Assembly: GCA_963973795.1 (NCBI GenBank)
Contig: CAXBAF010000033.1
Span: 1 to 38,785, forward strand
Reading direction: 5' to 3'
DNA: 38,785 bases
Source: UBA1926 sp002337215
GTDB lineage: Bacteria; Planctomycetota; Phycisphaerae; Phycisphaerales; UBA1924
Below the pieces are notes generated by a model that had not been told where the DNA came from, did not search any database, and was given only the letters and a program-made list of their open reading frames with translations. The position numbers and the translations under genes were made by a program. Below, piece after piece: positions 17,197 to 25,070 of this stretch. The stretch's first letter is position 1; each line of letters starts with the position of its first letter.

Positions 17197-18159
17197 ATGA
17201 AGATTCAGAACCGTTTCGCGATTCTCGGCGGTCTCACCGCCGCGGCGGCCTGCCAGATCGGTGCCGTGGCCTCGGCCCAGCTGACCCACTACGTCCCGTT
17301 CGAAGAGAACTACGCGGTCGGCGGCGACCTCAACGCTTCGGGCGGTATGGACCTCGGCTTCGGCGAAAACGTCTGGTTCGACGGCGCGCCCGCCGGCGAG
17401 GGCTCGTTCATCGTCGAGGGCAACCTCGACGCGAACGGTGTTGACACCCTGGGCAACCACGCGAGCACGCCCGGCGGGTTCAACCTCGCGTTCTACACCT
17501 TCAACAACAACCCGCTTGTCGGCGTGCCCGATCGCCTGCTCGAAGGCGTGCACTGGCTCAGCTTCATCGCCCAGACCTCGACCGAGGCCGATTTCGCCGG
17601 GCTCAGCCTGGTGAAGTTCTTCGGCCCCGAGATCCTCTACATCGGCAAGGTCGGCGGCAACGGCGGCACCGAGTGGGGCATCGACCCGGGCGGCGATCAG
17701 CAGGCCGCGGGGGGCGATTGCAACGAGCCCACCTTCATCGTTGTGAAGCTCACGCTCGGCCCGGGTGCCAACGACGACATGGCAGAGGTCTACATCAACC
17801 CCGACCCCGGCGCGACGCCGCCCGCGTCGGCCGATCTCTCCTACCCGTTCAACGAAGACCCCAACGACAACCGCGCGATCGACGAGATCCGCATCGGTGG
17901 GCAGAACGGAACGTTCGCCGTCGATGAGATCCGGATCGGCGGCACCTTCGCCGACGTCGCGCCCGGCACGCCGCTCGCCGGGGGTTGCAACGACGCCGAC
18001 CTCGCCGAGCCCTTCGACGTGCTCGACCTGGGCGACATCGGCGCGTTCGTCAGCGGGTTCACGGGCGGCGATCCGATCGCCGACCTCGACAACAACGGGA
18101 TCTACGACCTGGCCGACATCGGCCTGTTCGTGACCGCCTTCACCGGCGGCTGCCCGTAA
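17197..18159 (+). CDS. LamG-like exported protein with GC-type dockerin
   Basis: 320 residues with signal peptide about 1-27 (ends AVASA). The body (about 28-255) resembles concanavalin/laminin-G-like surface proteins: LSFIAQTSTEADFAGLSLVK, TFIVVKLTLGPGANDDMAEV and a final DEIRIGGTFADVAPG. DEIRIGG occurs twice within 20 residues, a small internal duplication. Residues 264-320 are a GC-type dockerin with first loop AEPFDVLDLGDI, intact second loop DLDNNGIYDLADI and terminal GCP, almost identical to that of the preceding protein. Start supported by AAGGGGG just upstream. Probably co-transcribed with the 15885 gene. Ligand unknown. Confidence 0.8.
   Translation: MKIQNRFAILGGLTAAAACQIGAVASAQLTHYVPFEENYAVGGDLNASGGMDLGFGENVWFDGAPAGEGSFIVEGNLDANGVDTLGNHASTPGGFNLAFYTFNNNPLVGVPDRLLEGVHWLSFIAQTSTEADFAGLSLVKFFGPEILYIGKVGGNGGTEWGIDPGGDQQAAGGDCNEPTFIVVKLTLGPGANDDMAEVYINPDPGATPPASADLSYPFNEDPNDNRAIDEIRIGGQNGTFAVDEIRIGGTFADVAPGTPLAGGCNDADLAEPFDVLDLGDIGAFVSGFTGGDPIADLDNNGIYDLADIGLFVTAFTGGCP
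18004..18159 (+). repeat. Dockerin-tail direct repeat, copy 2
   Basis: Partner of 16974-17129; encodes the same GC-dockerin with small changes (G to D, T to A, S to G). Confidence 0.8.
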
Positions 18160-18208
18160 TCCGATTGCGTTGTCCGCCCTCTTGGTGGGGCTGACCTCCA
18201 AACACCGC

Positions 18209-18234
18209 CCCGCCGCCCGGGAACGGGCGGCGGG
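18209..18234 (+). terminator. Strong GC hairpin between dockerin gene and GH3 gene
   Basis: Perfect 11-bp stem (CCCGCCGCCCG/CGGGCGGCGGG) with a GGAA tetraloop. No T-run follows, so it may be a terminator without U-tail, an attenuator, or an mRNA-stabilising element ahead of the GH3 gene. Confidence 0.5.
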
Positions 18235-18336
18235 ACCATTGGAAATCAGATCCCCCGTGCATCCGTGAAAACGCGCACATCACAGAACGATCGCCCGACG
18301 CGTACCGGACCGGCCGCGTACGAGGCCCAGCCGAAC

Positions 18337-18340
18337 GGAG
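18337..18340 (+). promoter_or_regulatory. Ribosome site favouring GTG 18349 as GH3 start
   Basis: GGAG lies 8 bases before GTG 18349. The upstream alternative GTG 18265 has only a weak GGAAA and would add a 28-residue polar extension before the hydrophobic signal-like segment. Confidence 0.5.
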
Positions 18341-18348
18341 TCGACCCC

Positions 18349-20901
18349 GTGCTCGACCGTGCTATCGCCACAACCGTCTCGCTCACCGCCGCGACGATCC
18401 TGCAAGGATCCGTCGCGGCCCCGCTCGCCGACAGCGCCCTCCCGGGCGAGACCCCGCTCCCCCGGGTCTGGTCCTCGAGCAACGAGAACGACATGCTCAG
18501 ACCGCAACTCGCGGTCGACGGCAACGCGAACACCCGCTGGAGCAGCGCGTTCGCCGACGATCAGTGGCTCGCGATCGACATGCATCAGCCGAGACGCATC
18601 GAGTCGATCGCGATCACCTGGAACTCCGCGGCCGCGGCGAAGTACGCGATCGAAACAAGCACGAACGGCGTCGACTACACGCCCGCGTCGGCGCCGGATC
18701 TCTCCGCGGAAGAAGGCCTGCGTGATGCTCCGCTGCTCAAGCCGGTCACCGCCCGGTTCATCAGGATCCGGCTCAAGGAACGGAACACCCAGTGGGGCTT
18801 CTCGATCTACGAGATCCGCGTAAACGGCGAGCCGATCGCGGCCGAGGACCTGCCGACACCGCCCGCGAGCGCGGTCTATCGCGACCCGAGCGCCGATCCC
18901 AAGGCGCGCGCGGAGGACGCCGTCTCTCGCATGAGCCTGCGGGAGAAGGTCCGCATGCTGTCGGGCGACCAGATGTTCTACTTCCCGGGCAACGAACGCC
19001 TGGGCCTCCGCCGGCTCTTCTTCGCCGACGCGTCGATGGGGCTCCGTATTCCCGACTCGACCGCGTTCCCCTCGTTCGTCTCGCTCGCCGCGACCTTCGA
19101 TCCCGACGTGGCGGCGCGCTACGGCGACGCGGTCGCTGAGGAATCCCGCGCCAAGGGTGTGGATGTCCTGCTCGGGCCGGGCGTGAACCTCTACCGCGTG
19201 CCCCAGAACGGCCGCAACTTCGAGTATCTGGGCGAAGACCCGCACCTCGCATCGGAGATGGTCGTGCCGTATATCAAGGCCGTGCAGAAGCGAGGCGTCA
19301 TGGCGACCGTCAAGCACTTCGTCGCCAACAACCACGAGTGGCACCGCAAGGCGAGCAACTCCGTCGTGGATGACACGACGCTGCGGACGCTCTACTACCC
19401 CGCGTTCAAAGCGGCGATTCAGGAAGCAGATGTCGGCGCGGTGATGACCGCGTACAACCTCATCAACGGTGAGTACGCCGCCCAGCACCGCGGCCTCGTG
19501 CAGGGCGTCCTCCGCGACGAATGGGGCTTCGAAGGGCTCGTGATGACCGACTGGTGGTCGGTCTACGACCCGCTCCGCGTTATCCGCAGCGGAACGAACC
19601 TCGAGATGCCGCACGCCGACTATCTCCATGAACCCGCGGTCCGCGAACTGCTCGCGGGGGGACAGATCGAGATCGCCGACATCGACCGGATGGTCGAGGG
19701 AACGCTCGCGTCATTCTTCAAGTTCGGCTTCTACGACCGCGATCAGGCCGACCCCGACGCGCTCGGCTTCGGCGGCTGGCACGACGACATCTCCCTCGAA
19801 ACAGCCCGCAAAGGCATGGTCCTGCTCCAGAACAAGGCAGGATTCCTCCCGCTCAATCCCGCGATGAACGGGACGATCGTCCTGCTGGGCACCAACACAC
19901 TCGAGACCGAGACCAGCGGCTACGGCGCCGCCCGGGTCGAGCCCACGGACCCCATCTCAATCCTCGAATCCGTCCGCAGCGTCGCGGGGCCGGGCGTGCA
20001 AGTCCGCCAGTTTGATGAACCGACCCCCGAGGCCGTCGCCGCGATGCGAACCGCCGACGCCGTGTTCGTCTCGTTCAATACCCGCGAGCGCGAGGCGAAC
20101 GACCGCGCGTTCGAACTCCCCGAGAGCACCCTCGCGTTGATCAAGGCCGCGACGGACGCGTCGGATCGCGTCGGCGTGCTCGTCACCGCGGGGTCGGGCG
20201 TGGACATGTTCCCGTTCATCGACGACACCGAGGCCGTGCTGATGGCCTGGTTCGCCGGCAACACGGGCAACGGGGCGGTCGGCGAGATCCTGTTCGGCGC
20301 GACCAACCCGAGCGGCCGGCTCCCGTTCACCATCGAACGCACATGGTCCGACTCTCCCGCGTACGGCCGGTTCCTCCCCGAGGGCGCGACCTTCAACGAT
20401 CAGCCGATCTGGGGTCGCGAACGGGCGATCTTCGACGTCGTCTACGACGAAGCCGCACGGTCCGGTTACCGACACTTCGACGCGACCGACGCCGAGCCGC
20501 TGTTCCCGTTCGGCCACGGCCTTTCCTACACAACGTTCGGCTACAGCGATCTCAAGATCACAGGCTCGGAAGGCCCCGTGATCGAAGTATCGGCGACGGT
20601 CACGAATACGGGTCGTCGCGCGGGCGACGAGGTTGTCCAGATGTACGCCGGCCTCGATCCAACACCCGTGATCGATGGGGTCGCGATGCCCATTCGCATG
20701 CTCAAGGGCTTCGAGCGTGTCTCGCTCGAGCCGGGTGAGTCGACGACCGTCCGGTTCGCGCTCGATACCCACGCGATCTTCCCGGATCAGCCCGAGTGCC
20801 AGTCCGAGAGCCAGTCCGATGGACACACCGTTTCCATCGCCATCGGCCAGTCCAGCGGCAATCTGCTGCTCAAGGATCGCTGGACACCGGATCGCGAATA
20901 A
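18349..20901 (+). CDS. GH3-family beta-glucosidase with N-terminal F5/8C (CBM32-like) domain
   Basis: 850 residues from GTG 18349 (878 from GTG 18265). A signal-like hydrophobic stretch occurs at about 4-24. Residues about 37-157 are a discoidin/F5-8 type C domain (AVDGNANTRWSSAFADDQWL), a common carbohydrate-binding module. The GH3 catalytic domain follows, with GPGVNLYRVPQNGRNFEYLG, KHFVANN and the nucleophile Asp401 in LVMTDWW. Next come the GH3 C-terminal domain (FAGNTGNGAVGEILFG, FPFGHGLSYTTF) and a terminal Fn3-like domain (VTNTGRRAGDEVVQMY). It should remove terminal beta-linked glucose or related sugars from oligosaccharides, complementing the GH5 enzyme upstream. Last gene of the plus-strand carbohydrate cluster. 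Substrate specificity cannot be read from sequence alone. Confidence 0.87.
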   Translation: MLDRAIATTVSLTAATILQGSVAAPLADSALPGETPLPRVWSSSNENDMLRPQLAVDGNANTRWSSAFADDQWLAIDMHQPRRIESIAITWNSAAAAKYAIETSTNGVDYTPASAPDLSAEEGLRDAPLLKPVTARFIRIRLKERNTQWGFSIYEIRVNGEPIAAEDLPTPPASAVYRDPSADPKARAEDAVSRMSLREKVRMLSGDQMFYFPGNERLGLRRLFFADASMGLRIPDSTAFPSFVSLAATFDPDVAARYGDAVAEESRAKGVDVLLGPGVNLYRVPQNGRNFEYLGEDPHLASEMVVPYIKAVQKRGVMATVKHFVANNHEWHRKASNSVVDDTTLRTLYYPAFKAAIQEADVGAVMTAYNLINGEYAAQHRGLVQGVLRDEWGFEGLVMTDWWSVYDPLRVIRSGTNLEMPHADYLHEPAVRELLAGGQIEIADIDRMVEGTLASFFKFGFYDRDQADPDALGFGGWHDDISLETARKGMVLLQNKAGFLPLNPAMNGTIVLLGTNTLETETSGYGAARVEPTDPISILESVRSVAGPGVQVRQFDEPTPEAVAAMRTADAVFVSFNTREREANDRAFELPESTLALIKAATDASDRVGVLVTAGSGVDMFPFIDDTEAVLMAWFAGNTGNGAVGEILFGATNPSGRLPFTIERTWSDSPAYGRFLPEGATFNDQPIWGRERAIFDVVYDEAARSGYRHFDATDAEPLFPFGHGLSYTTFGYSDLKITGSEGPVIEVSATVTNTGRRAGDEVVQMYAGLDPTPVIDGVAMPIRMLKGFERVSLEPGESTTVRFALDTHAIFPDQPECQSESQSDGHTVSIAIGQSSGNLLLKDRWTPDRE

Positions 20902-20944
20902 CCCAGCTTCCCGCGAGTGATCGAACACCCGCGTTCAAAGCCGG

Positions 20945-23473
20945 TCAGAACAACGACGCCTGTTCGTGCTCGGTACCCGCCCACTCCGCGATCGGCCGAC
21001 ATGACAGCACCCGCCCCGCGGCCGCGACGCCGGACAGGAACGCGTTCTGCACGCCGTCCTCAAGCAGGGCCTGGTCCGAACCGACAGCGGCCCGGAACCC
21101 CTCGCCGCACGCGACCAGCATCCGCGTCGCGTCGAACGCGCACTGAGCATCGTCCAGCGACGATGCCCGGGCGAGCCCCCACCGGTGCGCCCGCACCGCG
21201 GTCGGTGCCGCAGCGATCCCGACCGATGCCAGGACCCGGGCGAACTCCGATGACAGTTCTGTTGCCACCTCGTCGCGGTCGGCGTCGTAGCGGGCCCGGG
21301 ACCACGCGGATTCTGCAAGGACGACAAACCCCGAGCCCGCGGGACGGCCCGGCTTCGACGACTCGCGTACGACTTTCTCGATCGCGGGGTCGACTTCGAG
21401 CCGGAGAATGTCCGGGAGCATCTCGCCACCATCGAGTTCCGCCATCAGCACCCACTGCGGCCGCGATTCGATCTGCTCGAGCGACTCGCGGATCGAGGTC
21501 GAGTGCTCGCGCAGAAGCCGCCCGCACTGCGTCGCGGCGGCGGCAACGACGACCGCATCGAATCCCGACTCCGTTCGTGCCTCTTGCTTGTAGGGTTCGA
21601 TGTCGAGCGACCACGCATCGCCCTCCCGCCGGAGCGCGATGACCGAGGTGCTCCCGACCACCTCGAGATCGGTCGCGAGATGTGCGCACACCCCCGACAT
21701 GTCGGGCGTCCCGACCGCGAGAGCCCGGGGGTCGTCGAGCGTGCGCACGGCGCCACCCTTGATGACGCCGACCGTCGGCCGCCAGACGCCGCACACGCCC
21801 GCCTCGATCCACGAGCGGACGTAGCGCGCGAACCGATCATCGGTGACCCCGAACCCGGGGGCGCCGTGGTCGAAGGACCGATCGCCGTCGGACCGGGCCG
21901 ACATCCGCCCCCCCACCGCCCGGCCCTTGTCGAACACGCGGACAACGCAGCCCTGGTCCTGCAGCGCGCGCGCACACGCGAGCCCGGAGATCCCGCCGCC
22001 GATCACCGCGACACGCAACGGTCCGAAACCCGTTCGGCTCCGGACCGACTCGGCGTACCGGTCGATCTTCAGACGCTCCGTGTGGATCGCGGTTGTGCGC
22101 GCGCGGATCGTGCCGGTGACAGGGTTGTCATCCGGGAAGGGCCGATCGAACTGGCCGAGACACCAGAGCAGACCGCCGTAGGAATTCGGGTTGTTGCCGT
22201 CGAGCGCGAACCGGTGGTTGAGATCGATGAGATCGCCCAGAGCCTTCTCTGGGGTGGGTTTCCATTGCGGGATCATCTTGCCCCACGTCATGCGGATGTT
22301 GTTGTGGAGCTCGCCGTTGCGGAGCAGCGATTTCTGGGCCCAGTCCCAGAGGTCATCCCCCGTCCGCGCGCGAGCGAGCGATTCCCAGTGGAAGATCGCG
22401 TCGCGTTGGTCGTTCGCATGGTCGGCGAGCGTGGCCCGCGCCCAGCCGGGTAGGACGGCGAGCGTCTCGAGGACTTGCGGGTCGGTCTGCGCGCAGAAGT
22501 TGTACGCGAGTTCGCGCCAGACCAGGAGTTCATCGAGGAACTTGTCGGCGCCCGGACCGCCGAAAGCCTTGGTTTCGCGGGCGATGCGGAACGGGGAGAC
22601 ATGGCCGTGATGGAGGTATGGCGACAGGCAACTGACGGCGTTCATGTTCGTCGCGTCGTTGCGGCGTTTGTCGTAACGGGCCAGGTGGTCGCGCACGAAC
22701 GCATCCCATCGGGCGTAACCGGCCGTGCATCCGCCCTTGCGGGTGACGGGCGGGACCGAATGATCGATGCGGCAGCGTGCGCACAGGTCGGCGATGTCGG
22801 CGTCGGACAGATTCGCGGGGTCGTCGCACGATGACCCGTCGAGATCGACACCTGCGATCGCGGAGGGGCCTTCGTAGGCCGCGTCGGTCCACGGCTCGCT
22901 GATGCGGGCGCGCCATTCGTCCTTGGCCTTCTCGCGGAATTTGAACGCGCGGTCAAACCGCGTTCCGAGCAGGCGGAGGGGCATGAGGCAGGCGGCGTCG
23001 ATCGCGAGGAAGGCGCACGTCGCACGCTCGGCGTGCGCGGCCGACCAAGTGGGGAATGGCGGTGCGGGAAAGTCCTCGGTGACGACGGCGACGGCGCGCG
23101 CAACGAGTCCGCGGATCGGCGAGGGGGACGCGGGATCGACCGGGAGATGGAACTCGTAGGGGATGCCGCGTTCGGTGAGTCCCCCCGCGAGGTCGCGCAC
23201 GCCCTGCAGGATGAAGGCATGGTGGCGGTCGCTGTTGAAGCGGTGGTCCCCGCCCAGGCCCTGGTAGACGAGGACAGGTTTGTGCGCACGGTTCGCGAGT
23301 TCGATCGCGGCGTCGAGGACGGGGTTGTCGTGGTCGCGGATCGCGTGGTGGAGCCAGCAGAGCACGAACTCGCCGGCCTCGTCGAACGGGCGATCGTTGA
23401 GCGCCCAGACACGTTCGGCGAGATGAGGCGGCAATGTACCGGCGAGCGGGCTCTGGATCGGGTGGGTGGGCAT
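20945..23473 (-). CDS. Class II-type DNA photolyase fused to renalase-like FAD oxidoreductase
   Basis: 842 residues in one uninterrupted frame. The N-terminal half (about 1-480) is a class II-type cyclobutane-pyrimidine-dimer photolyase: an antenna-side Rossmann segment (GEFVLCWLHHAIRDHDNPVL), then the FAD-binding helical domain with ELLVWRELAYNFC, LHNNIRMTWGKMIPQW and LDGNNPNSYGGLLWCLGQFD. The C-terminal half (about 486-842) is an NAD(P)/FAD-dependent oxidoreductase of the renalase/COG3380 kind: VAVIGGGISGLACARAL dinucleotide motif, then GRAVGGRMSAR, FDHGAPGFGV and a late LVACGEGF flavin segment. Photolyases of this class are normally about 450 residues and single-purpose, so the fused oxidoreductase is unusual. 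A second FAD oxidoreductase gene lies 113 bp upstream on the same strand. Functions of each half are secure by family; the purpose of the fusion is unknown. Confidence 0.87.
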   Translation of the reverse strand: MPTHPIQSPLAGTLPPHLAERVWALNDRPFDEAGEFVLCWLHHAIRDHDNPVLDAAIELANRAHKPVLVYQGLGGDHRFNSDRHHAFILQGVRDLAGGLTERGIPYEFHLPVDPASPSPIRGLVARAVAVVTEDFPAPPFPTWSAAHAERATCAFLAIDAACLMPLRLLGTRFDRAFKFREKAKDEWRARISEPWTDAAYEGPSAIAGVDLDGSSCDDPANLSDADIADLCARCRIDHSVPPVTRKGGCTAGYARWDAFVRDHLARYDKRRNDATNMNAVSCLSPYLHHGHVSPFRIARETKAFGGPGADKFLDELLVWRELAYNFCAQTDPQVLETLAVLPGWARATLADHANDQRDAIFHWESLARARTGDDLWDWAQKSLLRNGELHNNIRMTWGKMIPQWKPTPEKALGDLIDLNHRFALDGNNPNSYGGLLWCLGQFDRPFPDDNPVTGTIRARTTAIHTERLKIDRYAESVRSRTGFGPLRVAVIGGGISGLACARALQDQGCVVRVFDKGRAVGGRMSARSDGDRSFDHGAPGFGVTDDRFARYVRSWIEAGVCGVWRPTVGVIKGGAVRTLDDPRALAVGTPDMSGVCAHLATDLEVVGSTSVIALRREGDAWSLDIEPYKQEARTESGFDAVVVAAAATQCGRLLREHSTSIRESLEQIESRPQWVLMAELDGGEMLPDILRLEVDPAIEKVVRESSKPGRPAGSGFVVLAESAWSRARYDADRDEVATELSSEFARVLASVGIAAAPTAVRAHRWGLARASSLDDAQCAFDATRMLVACGEGFRAAVGSDQALLEDGVQNAFLSGVAAAGRVLSCRPIAEWAGTEHEQASLF

Positions 23474-23538
23474 GGAGTAACGGTTTCGCGTGAGCGGGTT
23501 CGGCGGTTTCGGGGGAGGTGTGTTCTTGGGACGGGAAG

Positions 23539-23563
23539 CACTGACCTGCTTTGCAGGTCAGTG
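23539..23563. repeat. Perfect 11-bp hairpin between the two flavoprotein genes
   Basis: CACTGACCTGC, a TTT loop, then GCAGGTCAGTG. No T-run on either strand. It sits in the 113-bp gap and could be an attenuator, an RNA-processing site or a protein-binding dyad. Confidence 0.55.
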
Positions 23564-23586
23564 GCACGGGCTCGACACAGAGTGAA

Positions 23587-24900
23587 TCAAACGGTCTCGG
23601 CGAGTATGGTCTCGGCGGTGCGTCGGCCCGCGAGCAGCGCGCCGTTGATCGAACCGTTCTCCAGATAATCGCCGGTCAGGAAGACGCCATCTGCGTTGGT
23701 CGTGACCGGCCGGTGCGGGTTCGAGAGTGCCGGGGCGTCCTCGCCGGGCAGGGCGTGGGTGATGTCATCGGTGCGGATATGGGTCCACGATTCGGCTTCG
23801 AGGCCGAACCAATTGATCATCTGGGCGTGCGATGCGCGCACGAGATCCGCCTCCGGCCGGTCCATGTTCGCGGGGGCGACGATGTTGGCACAGATCTGCG
23901 ACTTTCCGGTCGGCGCGTAGGTCGGCTGAACGTTGGAAACGATCGCGGCGTGGTTCACTGGGTTGGCGTCGTCCACCCCGTCGCCGTTGAGAAAGAGGAT
24001 GGGCTCGTCGCTCGGGGCCCGGTCGGCCTCGAACGTGATCGTGATGGTTCGCTTCCAGATCGGCTCGCGAATGCCGGTCACGCCGGCGGAGGTGGCGAGC
24101 GTCGTCGCGGCGCTGCCGTCGGTGGCGATGACGACAGCTGCAGCTCGGTGCTCTTCGTTGCCGGTGGTGACGGCGAGCCGTTCGGCGTCGCGTGCGATGG
24201 ACCGGACGGGCTGGTTTGTGCGCACGGCGACATTGTCGCCGGCGAGCGATGCAGCGAGCTGATTGGGGATCGCGCCCATGCCCTCTTCGGGGAGGGCGGC
24301 GCTGCCCTTGGCGAACATCGCATAGGTGTAGCGGAGTTTGCGCGCGCTCGTTTCGAGGCTCCGATCGAGGAAGACGCCGCCGAAGAAGGGACGGAAGAAA
24401 CGCTCGATGATCTGATCGCTCATGCCTGTTCGGCGGAGGTAGGCGAGGCTCGTTTCCTCGGGTTGGTCCCAGGCGCTGTCGGGATCGCCGAAGCGGAGGG
24501 AGGCGTCCATGACGCCGACCGCGGCGACGTCGGTGAGTCGCATGAGCGGCCCCGGCTTGAGGACTTGCCTGAGACCCGCACCCGGGTCGCGGAGCGGGTC
24601 GGCGAGCCGGTGGAACGCGCCGTCGAAGCGGACCACCGCGCCGCTGGTGAAGTTTCGGAAGCCGAGCGCGTCGGTGTCGAGGACGCGTCGGCCTTCGGGG
24701 TAGGCGGTGAGGTAGACCTGGAAGCCGCGGTCGATGCGGTGCGTGCCGGCGTTGGTTTCGACGGTGTCGGTGCGGACTCGGCCTCCCGGGCGGTCGGCTG
24801 CTTCGAGAATGGTGACGGGTCGGCCTGCGGCGGAAAGCCGACGGGCGCAGGCGAGGCCGGCGAGGCCTGCGCCGATGATGACAACCGGGTCGCTGGTCAT
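23587..24900 (-). CDS. FAD-dependent oxidoreductase (amine oxidase/phytoene desaturase-like)
   Basis: 437 residues from ATG 24900. The N-terminus VVIIGAGLAGLACARRLSAA followed by ILEAADRPGGRVRT is the dinucleotide-binding and GG motif of the flavin amine oxidase/protoporphyrinogen oxidase/phytoene desaturase superfamily. The C-terminal GVFLTGDYLENGSINGALLA is the second FAD-contacting motif (GD..xxGSINGA). Substrate is not predictable. It is upstream of the photolyase fusion on the same strand. In some bacteria a flavin-containing amine-oxidase-like gene accompanies a photolyase gene in singlet-oxygen or light responses (for example the Rhodobacter RpoE-ChrR regulon), so an oxidative-light-stress context is plausible here as inference. 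No signal peptide; probably cytoplasmic or membrane-associated. Confidence 0.82.
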   Translation of the reverse strand: MTSDPVVIIGAGLAGLACARRLSAAGRPVTILEAADRPGGRVRTDTVETNAGTHRIDRGFQVYLTAYPEGRRVLDTDALGFRNFTSGAVVRFDGAFHRLADPLRDPGAGLRQVLKPGPLMRLTDVAAVGVMDASLRFGDPDSAWDQPEETSLAYLRRTGMSDQIIERFFRPFFGGVFLDRSLETSARKLRYTYAMFAKGSAALPEEGMGAIPNQLAASLAGDNVAVRTNQPVRSIARDAERLAVTTGNEEHRAAAVVIATDGSAATTLATSAGVTGIREPIWKRTITITFEADRAPSDEPILFLNGDGVDDANPVNHAAIVSNVQPTYAPTGKSQICANIVAPANMDRPEADLVRASHAQMINWFGLEAESWTHIRTDDITHALPGEDAPALSNPHRPVTTNADGVFLTGDYLENGSINGALLAGRRTAETILAETV

Positions 24901-25013
24901 AGACCGATAGTAGATCTGGATGCGTGTCACTGCTTGTCGGTTGTGGGGAATCGGTGGGTCGCCGATCGGACCCACAAAACGGCGTTGTGCGTACTGCGCG
25001 TTGCTCTAGACTT

Positions 25014-25031
25014 CTCACAAAGGACTGTGAG
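25014..25031. promoter_or_regulatory. Dyad CTCACA-N6-TGTGAG in divergent region
   Basis: Perfect 6-bp inverted repeat with 6-base spacer, immediately after a possible plus-strand promoter (TTGTGC, 16 bases, TAGACT), between the flavoprotein operon and the FG-GAP gene. It would overlap the transcription start if that promoter is real. Confidence 0.3.
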
Positions 25032-25070
25032 CTCGACGGAGCGGTGGCGATTTGAGCGAGGAAATTTTCA

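Noticed and set aside
16974..18159. Possible mobile or CRISPR-like repeat
   Set aside because: The repeat is two in-frame copies of a coding dockerin tail with no transposase, no terminal inverted repeats and no spacer array.
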